DNA from: DAOUAT01 sp964551735
Lineage (GTDB): Bacteria; Chloroflexota; Anaerolineae; CG2-30-64-16
Reading direction: 5' to 3'
Length of the DNA: 64,000 nucleotides
Assembly: GCA_964551735.1 (NCBI GenBank)
Contig: CAZKEF010000006.1
Coordinates: 124,001 to 188,000 of the forward strand
The notes under the pieces were generated by a model that saw nothing but the letters and a program-made list of their open reading frames with translations, did not search any database and was not told the DNA's origin. The first letter of the stretch is position 1, and the number at the start of each line of letters is the position of its first letter. The position numbers and the translations under genes are program-made. Below, piece by piece: positions 44,725-54,034 of the stretch.

Positions 44725-46005
44725 TCATCGCCGCTGTTGCCTCTGTCGCGCAAACCCGGCCAGCGCAGCCAACCCGGCCGCCAGCAGCAGCCCTGTGGCC
44801 GGCTCGGGGATCTCCACCGGCGGCGGTTGTCCCGGCGGCGTCGGATCCTCCAGGCACTGCCAGGTCGCGCCGTAGTCGTAGGACTTGTACAGCCGCGTGT
44901 GTCCGTCCGGCGCAGAGTACCGGCCAAACAACAAGACTCCGCAATCGCCATTGGGACCGCAGTATTCGCCAGCGCCTTGCACGGCCAGCTTTTCGGGCGT
45001 TGGCAAGGGCTCCCAGGTGGCCCCGCCGTCACGGGAGATGTACGAGCCGGCCGGCCGGCAAGTGTCTTGGGCGAGACAACTGGCAGCGCCTGACTGCCAA
45101 ACCCAAATCCACAACGTCTGATCGAAAACGTAACGCGGAGATACCACTTGCTCCCAAATATAGAATGGCAGGTTGGCGCGCCAGGTGATGTCTTGCCAGG
45201 TGTCACCTGCATCGGTGGACTTGAACAGCACGCCGCCGAAGTTGAGAAACACCGTGCGATTGCTTACGAACCCCGGCGCAAATTCGATCCAGCCGATCCC
45301 GGCACCGGGATTGTGGCCCGCCAGGCCCTCGTTGTGCGGCGTCCAGGTCTGGCCACCATCGGCGGATTTCCAGATGCCGAAACTGACTTTATAGTCACCG
45401 GGGCTGATCAAGATGGTCTGATCACTGGCGAAAGCAGGCGAAATGGCTGCACTGTGAACCCAGCCGGCATAGAGCTGCGTCCACGTGGCGCCGGCGTCAG
45501 CGCTGCGAAAGAAACCGTCCTCCGGGGTGCTCAGGCCGCCGCCACCACCCCGCCAGGCATAGACGATATCTGACGTCAGCGGCGCTATCTCTAGATGGGC
45601 ATAACCAGGGGGTAAGTTGCGGATCTGGATGGCCCAGGTGTCGCCCGCATCTGTCGAACGCCAGTAGACGTCCGCGCCGGATGCCGGGTCGATGCCTAGC
45701 ACGTAGAGAGTGTGATCCGTGCTGTAATTCAGGGATGGATATATCCAGCGCGGCTCATAGGGCGGTAGTTCGACCCAAGTGAGGCCAGCATCCCAACTGC
45801 GCAGTAGGCGCCGATGCTCCGCAATGAATCTTATGATCAACAGAGCATGATCGTCGCGGAACGCTGATGATATAACCAAATCGCCTGATTGGTCAAAAGG
45901 TTGGCAAAGAGGTAACGCAGTCTCAGCCCTCACAGCCGGTAAGCCGCTGCCGGTCAATAGCATTAGATAGCCGATTGTAGCTACGATCCTCAATGAACAA
46001 CGCAT
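44725..46005 (-). CDS. PEP-CTERM-anchored BNR/Asp-box beta-propeller protein
   Basis: This 426-aa exported protein has a signal peptide (IVATIGYLMLLTGSGLPAVRA). The mature part is a series of BNR/Asp-box repeats of the S-x-D-x-G-x-T-W type (SWDAGLTWVEL, STDAGDTWAIQ, SADAGATWTQL, SADGGQTWTPH, STDAGDTWQDI, SRDGGATWEPL), as in sialidase-like or Vps10-like propellers; no sialidase catalytic residues are evident. It ends with a PEP-CTERM signal: IPEPATGLLLAAGLAALAG and then FARQRQQRR. It is therefore a probable substrate of the exosortase encoded just across the convergent 24-bp gap. The function is unknown, with binding more likely than catalysis. Confidence 0.9.
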   Translation of the reverse strand: MRCSLRIVATIGYLMLLTGSGLPAVRAETALPLCQPFDQSGDLVISSAFRDDHALLIIRFIAEHRRLLRSWDAGLTWVELPPYEPRWIYPSLNYSTDHTLYVLGIDPASGADVYWRSTDAGDTWAIQIRNLPPGYAHLEIAPLTSDIVYAWRGGGGGLSTPEDGFFRSADAGATWTQLYAGWVHSAAISPAFASDQTILISPGDYKVSFGIWKSADGGQTWTPHNEGLAGHNPGAGIGWIEFAPGFVSNRTVFLNFGGVLFKSTDAGDTWQDITWRANLPFYIWEQVVSPRYVFDQTLWIWVWQSGAASCLAQDTCRPAGSYISRDGGATWEPLPTPEKLAVQGAGEYCGPNGDCGVLLFGRYSAPDGHTRLYKSYDYGATWQCLEDPTPPGQPPPVEIPEPATGLLLAAGLAALAGFARQRQQRR

Positions 46006-46026
46006 CGATCACCTCCTTACGGTGCA

Positions 46027-47620
46027 TCATGGTGCATCGTAGCCAGGGGCGCTACAGCCGAGACAGGTGGCGTCACACCAGTTGACGCCCAACGCGTTCA
46101 GGTTGCCATTGGGGGCATCGAGCAGGCTAGTCGCCTCGTACCAGTTCCAGTGTGAGACAAACCACGTTAAGGAGTTGAACCACATGCAGCAATCAGCGCT
46201 CGGCTCCTGTGGAGGCTGTCCTAGTGGAGCTGCGGCAGTGCGAAACCAGGTCAGCAACGGCTGCTGGTAGTAATCCCGAGTCCTACTCCACGGCAGCTCG
46301 TTGCGCCAATTGGGATGTGAGAGCGTGTCATACAGGACCCCCGTCTCGGTAATCCAGATGGGGCGGCCGCCTGTCAACTCTGGATGGGGGTTACCAGGTC
46401 CGCTGGTATTCGTGTCTTGCAGGTAGCGATAGCCGTCCCGCAACGCCTGTTCCACACAAGGCGCATCCAAGAACCAGTCCGGTATGTTGCCATCAACACC
46501 TGTACAAGTGATGCCATCAAAAGAGGTGTGATAGGTTGAGTGATGATTCGGATAGGCGTGCAGAGCAATGCCATCCAACCATGGCTTGTTCGGGTCTACT
46601 CGGTATAGCTCATTGAGAAAAGCCTCCCAAATGGGTATGGCACGTGGGAAAATCACGGGCAGTGTAGGCCTGGGTAAGTACTCCAAGGCTGGACCGAAGA
46701 TCCGTGCAGTCGGATCAGCAGCCTTGATAGCATTATAGTAACGTATGTACTGCTGCGCAATATAGGTGCCTAATCCAGCCCAGTTGTTATCAGAAATGTA
46801 GCTATATCTGATGTCAGCCTCAATACCAACCACAACCCTTTTGGGTTTCTCTGGCATTGTCCGGCTCATTGAAGAGCAGCCAGACACGGCCGGGATGATC
46901 ACGCGCCAGACCTGCGGCAGTTTCTGGGGAGATCCCCGCATTCACATCATCGCTGCACCAAATCATCGGCACGTAAGCCGGATCGACCAGCGCCGCCGCC
47001 ATCTGCGCTTCAAGGGTCGCGGCGCTCTGCGCCTGGTCGCCGTTCGCCGCGACCCAAGCGCCGTTGAAGCCCCAGTTGTAGTACCAGTCTGCAGCTATGG
47101 CCGTAGGAGCCTTCAGATTATGAACGCCAATCCCCTGCCAACCATAACGCAGCGGCTCCAGACGTATGACCACCGGCAGCCAAGCGCGCGGCTGTAACGT
47201 GGCGGTCGGCAGCGGCGTGCCCAGCGGCGAGAGGAAGAGGCCCAGCACCGGGGTGGCGGTCGGCTTGGGCGTGGGCGTCGGTTTCGGGGTGTGGGTAGGT
47301 TTGGGGGTCGGTTTGACCGGCGAGTCGAAGGGCTGGGCGGCGAACACGGCGGCATGTCCGTTCAGGGTCGGGGCTGCCGGTCCGGTTGGCGCCAGCAGGA
47401 GCGCGGCGGCCAGGCTGCCCGCGGCCGCCAGGGCCAGCACCCTATAACGTGCAAAACGGGGTCGGCCGGTCGGATGTGTTGGGTCATAGTTGTCTACTGC
47501 AACGGGGGTGGGGGCGAATGGCGCGGCGCAGGCAAGACTGCTCGTAAAGCCGCGCGCACGGTGACGATCCAGAGCCGTCGTGGACAATGACATTGGGACA
47601 TCGGGAGTCTCCTCTCGCAC
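46027..47620 (-). pseudogene. Glycoside-hydrolase-like surface protein, frameshifted
   Basis: Two overlapping frames make one gene. The first (47620-46820) has a membrane helix (VLALAAAGSLAAALLLAP), a Pro-Lys-Thr linker, the short motif RAWLPVVIR, and the start of a TIM-barrel hydrolase with VWLLFNEPD, whose Glu would be the acid/base. It stops at TGA 46822-46820. The second frame continues the same domain (IRYSYISDNNWAGLGTYIAQ, then PIWITETGVL with the likely nucleophile Glu) to 46027. One extra base near 46823 explains the change: without it GCGWYEADIRY would be read. It resembles Asl1-like or GH39-like catalytic cores. It may be a real mutation or an assembly error. The start (GTG 47620 or ATG 47593) is uncertain. 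A CRP/FNR-type dyad lies upstream. Confidence 0.72.
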
Positions 47621-47740
47621 GCATCCCGCAGTGCGCTATTACTGTGAGAACTACCGGACCAGGGGGAGCAGACCGGCAGTTACGATAGCCACGAAAGAGC
47701 CTCACCTCACGGCTAAGCCTAACGCAGAAAGGGGCCGTAC

Positions 47741-47760
47741 AACATGACTCTTGTCATGTT
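47741..47760 (-). promoter_or_regulatory. CRP/FNR-type dyad upstream of the GH-like gene
   Basis: AACATGAC-TCTT-GTCATGTT is a perfect 8-bp dyad. Its core CATGAC-N4-GTCATG is the same as that at 63066-63081. A minus-strand TAGGCT (47721-47716) lies where a -10 box would be if the dyad were centred at -41.5. Confidence 0.55.
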
Positions 47761-47773
47761 GTGTGCGCTGAGA

Positions 47774-50038
47774 TCAGCGGGCTTTTCCACTGTTCAGCCG
47801 CCGCACCCACACCCGCGCCCCATCCGTCACCACCTCAATGCTCGCGTCCGGCGGGACGCGCGCCGCACCGCGGGCGGTTAGCATGGCGGCAACGTCAGGT
47901 GGGTAGGTGGTCCCCTCCGGCCAGAGAATGACCTGCGGCGCGGCCGCGGCCAGGAACTCGGCTGTGGGCCAGGCGCCGGTCTCGGGGCCGGGCGCGAACA
48001 GGACGGTCAGCCGCAGGTCGGGCGGCCCGGTTGCCAGCAGCGCGGCCTGCCCGGCCGGCGGGATGGCCGCGGGCAGCAACGCGCGGAACTGGCCGTAGGA
48101 GACCAGGATGGCCGGTTCTCCGCCCGCGTCCAACCGGGTCAGCGCCACCCCGTCACCCAGCCGGATCTGCGTGCCGGGGGCCAGGCTGGCCGGGTCGAGG
48201 CCGCGGCGCCCCGGCCAGAGATCGGCCGCGCCCGGCCCGAGCGCCAGATCCACGGTGCGCTGGCCGGTCAGCAGCGAGCGCGCGGCCGCGGCCAGCGTCG
48301 CGCCATCCCCGCGGCCGTCCCAGATCCAGGCGCGGCGGCCGGCCGGCGTCACCAGCAGCGCGGCCTCGCCGGCGCCATCGGCCGCGGGTAGGAGCGTGAC
48401 GTGCAGCCGGCCATCGGGCTGCGCGGCCAGCACGGTGCTTGCCAGCCAGACCGGCGCCATAGCCCCGGCCGCCCAGGCCAGCGCCTTGCCCGGCGGCAGC
48501 GTCGTCCAGCCACGCTGGCGCGCCTCGCGCCAGAGCAATGTGCCGATCAGCACGCCGTAATAGATCAGCGCCAGCACACGGCCCACCGCGCCCGTGTCCA
48601 CCGAGGCGAAGGGCACGGCCGCGGTCAGGCGCACGACCGCGGTGGTGTAGGTGAGAAACAGCCAGGGGATCACGGCCAGGACGCGACCCAGCGGCTCGCA
48701 GGCCAGGCCGGCGACCAGCGCGGCCATGCCGCCCCCCATGATCGGCGGCTGCGCGGGCAGGATGAAGAAGTTGGTGACCAGCGAGATCACCGAGAGCCGC
48801 CCGAAGACGTAGACGATCAGCGGCAGGGTGGTCATCTGCGCGGCCAGGGTGACGATCAGTCCGTCGTTGAGGAAGCCGCTGACCCGGCCGGCCGCGGCCG
48901 CAGGCAAGATGCGCGCCAGCAGCCGTTCGAGGCTGGCGCCCAGGGGCCGGGTGAACAGGATCAGCCCCAGGGTCGCCAAGAAGCTGAGCTGGAAGCCCAC
49001 GTCCCATAGCGACAGCGGGTTGATCAGCGTCATCGCCAGGCCCGAGGCGCACAGCGACACAAACGCGGTGCTCTGCCGGCCCAGGTAGATGGCGAAGATG
49101 TAGAGGCCGCCCATCAGCCCGGCGCGCAGTGCGGCCGCGTCCGCGCCCACCAGCAGCACGTAAAACGCGATCAGCGCCAGCGCGGGCCAGACCGCGCGGC
49201 GCCGGCCCAGCAACCGGCTCAGGCTTGCCATGATCACGCCGGAGAGCAACGCGATGTTGCTGCCGGAGATCACGATCACGTGGGTGGTTCCGGTCGCGGT
49301 GAACGCCTCGTCCACGTCTTCAGGGATGCCACTCTCGATACCCAGCAACATGCCGTTGGCCAGTGCAGCCGCGGGCTCAGGCAGGATGCGATTGAGCAGC
49401 GCGGCCCAGCGCGCCTTCACCCCGTAAACAAAGGCCCAAAACGGCTGGCCTTGCCCCTCGGCCACGCGCTCGACTCGCGCGCGGCGCAGCAGGCTATGGA
49501 TGTCGCGCTGGGCCAGGTAGCGCCGGTAATCGAAGTCGTCCAGTACAGGCGGGGTTTCAAGCTGGCCGCTGGCGCGCAGCCGGTCGCCGTAGCGGTATTC
49601 AGGGAAGCGGGGCGCCTGGACCAGGACATCCCCGCGCACGCGTAGGATCTCCCCACGCACGGTGATCGCCTCGACGCGCAGACGGTATTGGATGCCGGTA
49701 TCGCGCACATCGGGGAAGCCGATCACCACCCCTTCCACCGTGGCCCGAACCGGGTCCGTCTCGGTGCCGTTGAAGAAGGCCACGTCGCCTGGGCGGGGAC
49801 AGGCCGCGAAGGGATGGGCATGGTAGCGCCACATGCCCAGAACGGCGCATAGGCCGAGAACGAGCGCCAGGCGGACCTCCGGCCGGCGGCGCGCGAACAG
49901 GGCCGCCAATAGCAAGCTCCCCCCGGTGACCGCGAAGGGCCAGCCCGGCGTCGCGCAGCCGAGCACCCCCTGCTGCCAGGCCCATTGCCCCAACAGGATG
50001 CCGAACGCCCAGGCGATGGTGAGATAAACGAGGGTCAT
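47774..50038 (-). CDS. comEC: ComEC/Rec2 family DNA-uptake channel with degenerate MBL domain
   Basis: This 754-aa polytopic protein should form the inner-membrane channel for single-stranded DNA in natural transformation. It starts MTLVYLTIAWAFGILLGQ (SD AGGGGGG upstream), then has a periplasmic OB-like domain (about 60-170), and the competence domain with GIESGIPEDVDEAFTATGT and VIVISGSNIALLSG, followed by many helices. The C-terminal part (about residue 535 on) aligns with MBL domains (PDGRLHVTLLPAADGAGEAA) but has lost the HxxxDH, GD and HHGS metal motifs, so it should not be a nuclease. An intact separate MBL protein is encoded at 40661-41527. No ComEA or pilus gene is nearby. Confidence 0.9.
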   Translation of the reverse strand: MTLVYLTIAWAFGILLGQWAWQQGVLGCATPGWPFAVTGGSLLLAALFARRRPEVRLALVLGLCAVLGMWRYHAHPFAACPRPGDVAFFNGTETDPVRATVEGVVIGFPDVRDTGIQYRLRVEAITVRGEILRVRGDVLVQAPRFPEYRYGDRLRASGQLETPPVLDDFDYRRYLAQRDIHSLLRRARVERVAEGQGQPFWAFVYGVKARWAALLNRILPEPAAALANGMLLGIESGIPEDVDEAFTATGTTHVIVISGSNIALLSGVIMASLSRLLGRRRAVWPALALIAFYVLLVGADAAALRAGLMGGLYIFAIYLGRQSTAFVSLCASGLAMTLINPLSLWDVGFQLSFLATLGLILFTRPLGASLERLLARILPAAAAGRVSGFLNDGLIVTLAAQMTTLPLIVYVFGRLSVISLVTNFFILPAQPPIMGGGMAALVAGLACEPLGRVLAVIPWLFLTYTTAVVRLTAAVPFASVDTGAVGRVLALIYYGVLIGTLLWREARQRGWTTLPPGKALAWAAGAMAPVWLASTVLAAQPDGRLHVTLLPAADGAGEAALLVTPAGRRAWIWDGRGDGATLAAAARSLLTGQRTVDLALGPGAADLWPGRRGLDPASLAPGTQIRLGDGVALTRLDAGGEPAILVSYGQFRALLPAAIPPAGQAALLATGPPDLRLTVLFAPGPETGAWPTAEFLAAAAPQVILWPEGTTYPPDVAAMLTARGAARVPPDASIEVVTDGARVWVRRLNSGKAR

Positions 50039-50177
50039 GCGTTCCCCCCTAGCCGCGCGCGGCGATAGCGCTCCTGGCCGCATGGGGGGAGCATCCCGGC
50101 GTGGACTGCCAGGACGTGCGGTGACAGGACCCTACAACGGCTATTTTCGCACACATCGCGCGCCTGTGCAAACAAGT

Positions 50178-50206
50178 TTGGGGTTGAATGAGGCCGCGCG
50201 TATAAT
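50178..50206 (+). promoter_or_regulatory. Promoter and long leader of the SLC13/ArsB-type permease gene
   Basis: TTGGGG (50178-50183), 17 bp, then a consensus TATAAT (50201-50206). The leader from about 50213 to 50355 is about 140 nt and holds hairpins (CCTCG-AAT-CGAGG, and a CCAGCC/GGCTGG pairing). It does not match a riboswitch I can name. The stretch 50039-50177 has no gene. Confidence 0.6.
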
Positions 50207-50355
50207 CAACCAACTCAGGAATTCCGAATACACCTCGAATCGAGGCTTCAGCCAGTCTGGAACGTGGCCCGAATAGCCTGGAAACCGGCTGGACCCTCGC
50301 TCCCGAAGTGCGCGTTCTGTCTGTGGTTTCTACGCGTATTGGAGTTGCGCACTTT

Positions 50356-51585
50356 ATGACGCTACACCAATGGCTTGTTACCGGGATAGTCATCCTCACC
50401 CTGCTCGGTGTGGCGGTTGGGCGTTATCCGCGGCTGCGGATGAACCGCGCCACCATCGCGCTGGTGGGCGCCACGTTGTTGATCGCGGCCGGCGCGCTCT
50501 CGTTGGAGCAAGCCTACGCCGCGCTGGACATGAACACCCTGGTGCTGCTCTTTGCCATGATGGTGATCAACGTCAACCTGCGGCTGGCCGGGTTCTTCCG
50601 GCTGGTTGGGAGCCAGGTGATGCGGCTGGCGGGCACGCCGCGGCAACTGCTGGCGTTGATCATCGTCTCATCCGGCGTCCTGTCCGCGCTGTTCTTGAAC
50701 GACACCATCGTCTTGATGTTCACACCGCTCGTGTTGGACATCGTGCTTGCGCTGCGTCGCAACCCGATCCCATACCTGATCGGCCTCGTGACGGCGGCGA
50801 ATATCGGCTCGGCCGCGACCATCGTGGGCAACCCGCAGAATATGATCATCGGCGTCAGCTCCGGCATCCCGTTCACGACCTTCACCGCCTGGCTCGCGCC
50901 GATCTCGCTGGCCGGGCTGGTGGTCGCCTGGGGCGTAATCGTGCTGGTGTATCGCCAGGAGTTCGCGGTCGTCGGCTTCCCCGATGATGCAGCCCTGCCC
51001 CGTGAGGCCATCTACCGGCCGCTTTTGCAGAAAAGCATGCTCGCCACCGCCCTAATGCTGGCCGCGTTTTGGGTTGGCGCGCCGATCCCCATGGCAGCAC
51101 TGGCCGCAGCCGCGGCGCTGCTGGTCACGCGGCGCATCAAGCCGCAGCGGGTGTTCGACGAGGTGGATTTCACCCTGTTAGTGTTCTTCGCGGGGCTGTT
51201 CATGGTGACCGGCGCCATCGAGCATAGCGGGCTGAGCGAGCAGCTTTTTGCCGTCGGCCGGCCCCTGGTGGGGCAGGGCGTGGCCGCGCTGTCGGCGGTG
51301 GCAGTCGTGCTCAGCAACCTGGTATCCAACGTCCCGGCCGTCTTGCTCTTCCGCCCGCTGATCGGCCAGTTGGCCGATCAGCGGGCGGCTTGGCTGACCC
51401 TGGCCATGGCGACGACATTCGCGGGCAACCTGACACTGCTCGGTTCGGTGGCGAACCTGATTGTGGCCGAGGTCGCGCGCAGCCGCAATGTGGAGTTGTC
51501 TTTCACAGAGTACCTCAAGGCCGGTGTGCCCATCACACTGATCAGCCTGGCACTGGGTGTGGCCTGGCTGGCGTTACGATCGTGA
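50356..51585 (+). CDS. SLC13/ArsB-type (ion transporter superfamily) permease
   Basis: This 409-aa membrane protein has about eleven helices. ASTI-like family motifs are visible: MNTLVLLFAMMVINVNLRLAG, the loop LFLNDTIVLMFTPLVL and AANIGSAATIVGNPQNMIIG (the first re-entrant loop, N-P-Q-N), and in the second half LSNLVSNVPAVLLF and TFAGNLTLLGSVANLIVAE. It would carry an anion (arsenite, dicarboxylate, sulfate) or act in Na+/H+ exchange; the substrate cannot be decided. ATG 50356 is preferred to ATG 50308 as the first helix starts there. No arsenic genes are nearby. It is preceded by a structured leader with a good promoter. Confidence 0.86.
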   Translation: MTLHQWLVTGIVILTLLGVAVGRYPRLRMNRATIALVGATLLIAAGALSLEQAYAALDMNTLVLLFAMMVINVNLRLAGFFRLVGSQVMRLAGTPRQLLALIIVSSGVLSALFLNDTIVLMFTPLVLDIVLALRRNPIPYLIGLVTAANIGSAATIVGNPQNMIIGVSSGIPFTTFTAWLAPISLAGLVVAWGVIVLVYRQEFAVVGFPDDAALPREAIYRPLLQKSMLATALMLAAFWVGAPIPMAALAAAAALLVTRRIKPQRVFDEVDFTLLVFFAGLFMVTGAIEHSGLSEQLFAVGRPLVGQGVAALSAVAVVLSNLVSNVPAVLLFRPLIGQLADQRAAWLTLAMATTFAGNLTLLGSVANLIVAEVARSRNVELSFTEYLKAGVPITLISLALGVAWLALRS

Positions 51586-51676
51586 CCCGACCTTATTGGC
51601 GCTGGCGCGCCGGGCTTTGCCAGCCTGACCAGAGGGCGGTATACTTGCTGTGTGATCTCCTGAGGAGGGTTGCCGG

Positions 51677-54010
51677 ATGGCACAAGAAGACACTTATGTC
51701 CCCAAGGTTCACCGCATTCAACGAACGCTTGGCCAATACCCCATCCTGGGCGAAGCCATGCGCGAGCGTATGCGCCAGGAGCTCTTTCGCCGTGGGGTGA
51801 TCAGCCGGGACGCGTTTGAGGCGGAAGTCAAGGAGAAGGCGATCCAGTCGCAGGCGCGCGAGGGTATCGTCAATCCCCACGCCGAGGAAACGGCTGAGAT
51901 CTGGGAGCGCCGATTGGCCTTCATCCGCGCCCAGCAGACCGAGTTTTACTTTGCCTTCAATCTCAACCCGCAGCTATTTGAGGAGATCGTGCGCGAGGTT
52001 CTCTCCCGGCGGCCGACCGCGGATCAAATGCTCTCCCTCAACCCAGAGATGGCGCCCCTTGAAGGCCTCTTCTTGCAGCTTGAGAGCTATGCCATGCTGC
52101 CGCTTGAAGAACAGGCGCGCGTCCGGCATCACATGCAAGAGGTCAAGGTTGTGCTGATCAAGGCGCTGATCAGCGATGACTTGGAGTTTGTGCGGATCGC
52201 CAAGGAATACCTGGAGTTGGACGACCTGAAATGGATCCGCAACCACCGGATCGGCCGCGGCAAGATCGGTGGCAAGGCCGCAGGGCTGGTATTGGCCTGG
52301 AAGATTCTCCAGCGCACTGTGGCGCACGCCAGCGACAAGCGCGAGCCCGTGCGGCTGGCGCTGCCGCAAACCTACTTCGTTGGCGCCGATGTGAGTTACG
52401 AATTCCTGAGCGACAACGGCCTCGTCGTGTACCTGAACCAGAAGTACAAGGATATTGAAACCATCGCGAGCGAGTACCCGGAGGTGTGCGCGGCCTATGA
52501 ACGCGGCCGTTTCTCGCCCGACATCTTCGACGAGTTCCGCGAGTTGCTGACGTTGGTGGGGCGCCAGCCATTGATCGTGCGCTCGTCAAGCCTGTTGGAG
52601 GACAATTTCGAACTGTCCTTTGCCGGCATGTACGAGAGCGTGTTCTGCCCCAACCAGGGCACGCCGGAGGAGAACCTGACCGCCCTCATCGCTGCAATAG
52701 CGCGCGTTTACGCCAGCGTTTACAACCCCAACGTTCTGCTTTATCGGAAGCAGCGGGGCTACCTGGACTATGATGAGCGCATGGCGGTGATGATCCAGGT
52801 GGTGCAGGGGGAGCGTTATCGCGGCTACTACTTCCCGGCCGTGGCCGGCGTGGCCTACAGCCGCAACCCCTACCTGTGGAATCCCAAGCTGCGCCGTGAA
52901 GACGGCTTCGCGCGGCTGGTGGTGGGCCTGGGCACGCGCGCGGTCGAACGGGTGGGTGAGGATTATCCGCGCATGGTGTCGCTGAGCCACCCCACGCTCC
53001 GGCCAGAGAAAAGCGCGCAAGAGGTTCGCTACTACTCGCAATACTACATGGATGTGATCAACCTGGAGGCAAACCAACTGCAAACGGTGCCCGTCAGCGA
53101 AGTGCTGCGCGGGGACTATCCCTGCCTGCGCCAGGTGGCGTCAGTGGCCAGTGATGATTACATCAGGCCGATCATCATGACGGATCACAGCCTTGACGCG
53201 GGATCGTTGGTGATCACTCTGGATGCCCTGCTGAACCAAACTTTGTTCGCCGGGCAACTCCGCGAAGTGCTCAAAGCCTTGGAGCTGGGCTATAGCCGGC
53301 CCGTAGACATCGAGTACACCGTTGTGCTGGGTCGCGAATACCCACGCCCCAGCGTGGAGTTGCACCTGCTCCAGTGCCGCCCGCAGAGCGGCGTGACGAC
53401 GGCCGAGCAGGTCCGCATCCCCGAAAACGTGCCGCAGGCTGACATCTTGTTCGGCACCGATAAGTTGGTGCCGAACGGCCGCGTCGGCAGAATCGCCTAT
53501 ATCGTCTATGTGCAGCCGGAGCAGTATGCTGCTGCGCCGCTTAGTCAGAAGCTAGAGCTGGGCCGCCTGGTCAGCCGGATCAATCAACGGCTGGACGGAA
53601 AACGGTTCATCCTGATGGGCCCGGGCCGCTGGGGTAGTTCGAACCCGGACCTGGGTGTCAAGGTAGGCTACGCTGACTTCTACAACACGCGCGCCCTGGT
53701 CGAGGTCGCCTGGGTGCAGGGCAGGAACCGGCCCACCCTATCCTACGGCACGCACTTCTTCCAGGATCTGGTGGAATCCAACATCTTTCCGTTGGCAATC
53801 TATCCTGGGGAGCCGGGCAACCCCTTCAACCAGGACTTCTTCACTGAGGCTACCAATGCGCTGCCGGTGCTCTTGCCGGCGGATGCTGCCTTCGCAGAGT
53901 ATGTGCAGGTGATCAACGTACCCGCAACCACCGGCGGCCGCATACTGGAACTGGTGATGAGCGGCGACGAGGGCCGCGCCGTGGCGTTCTTGACCGACGC
54001 CAGCAATTGA
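51677..54010 (+). CDS. PEP/pyruvate-binding (PPDK N-terminal-like, ATP-grasp) protein of unknown role
   Basis: This 777-aa cytoplasmic protein has a PPDK/PEP-synthase nucleotide-binding domain at about 190-580: GRGKIGGKAAGLVLAWKIL, then PLIVRSSSLLEDNFELSFAG (VRSS and the later S-x-A-G-x-Y motif), VMIQVVQGERY, and LQCRPQSG at the end of the ATP-grasp part. The His-containing swivelling domain (TSHAAI motif) and the PEP-binding barrel are absent, so it is not a complete PEP synthase or PPDK. The C-terminal 190 residues (FILMGPGRWGSSNPDLGV and following) are conserved-looking but unassigned. SD GAGGAGGG lies 8 nt before ATG 51677. It stands alone on the plus strand. The role is unknown, perhaps phosphotransfer to a separate partner. 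Confidence 0.82.
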   Translation: MAQEDTYVPKVHRIQRTLGQYPILGEAMRERMRQELFRRGVISRDAFEAEVKEKAIQSQAREGIVNPHAEETAEIWERRLAFIRAQQTEFYFAFNLNPQLFEEIVREVLSRRPTADQMLSLNPEMAPLEGLFLQLESYAMLPLEEQARVRHHMQEVKVVLIKALISDDLEFVRIAKEYLELDDLKWIRNHRIGRGKIGGKAAGLVLAWKILQRTVAHASDKREPVRLALPQTYFVGADVSYEFLSDNGLVVYLNQKYKDIETIASEYPEVCAAYERGRFSPDIFDEFRELLTLVGRQPLIVRSSSLLEDNFELSFAGMYESVFCPNQGTPEENLTALIAAIARVYASVYNPNVLLYRKQRGYLDYDERMAVMIQVVQGERYRGYYFPAVAGVAYSRNPYLWNPKLRREDGFARLVVGLGTRAVERVGEDYPRMVSLSHPTLRPEKSAQEVRYYSQYYMDVINLEANQLQTVPVSEVLRGDYPCLRQVASVASDDYIRPIIMTDHSLDAGSLVITLDALLNQTLFAGQLREVLKALELGYSRPVDIEYTVVLGREYPRPSVELHLLQCRPQSGVTTAEQVRIPENVPQADILFGTDKLVPNGRVGRIAYIVYVQPEQYAAAPLSQKLELGRLVSRINQRLDGKRFILMGPGRWGSSNPDLGVKVGYADFYNTRALVEVAWVQGRNRPTLSYGTHFFQDLVESNIFPLAIYPGEPGNPFNQDFFTEATNALPVLLPADAAFAEYVQVINVPATTGGRILELVMSGDEGRAVAFLTDASN

Positions 54011-54034
54011 TATTCATTCACAACTTACCCAACC

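Noticed and set aside
46815..46830. Selenocysteine or programmed frameshift at TGA 46820-46822
   Set aside because: A second in-frame TGA follows two codons later, and no slippery site or SECIS-like stem is apparent.
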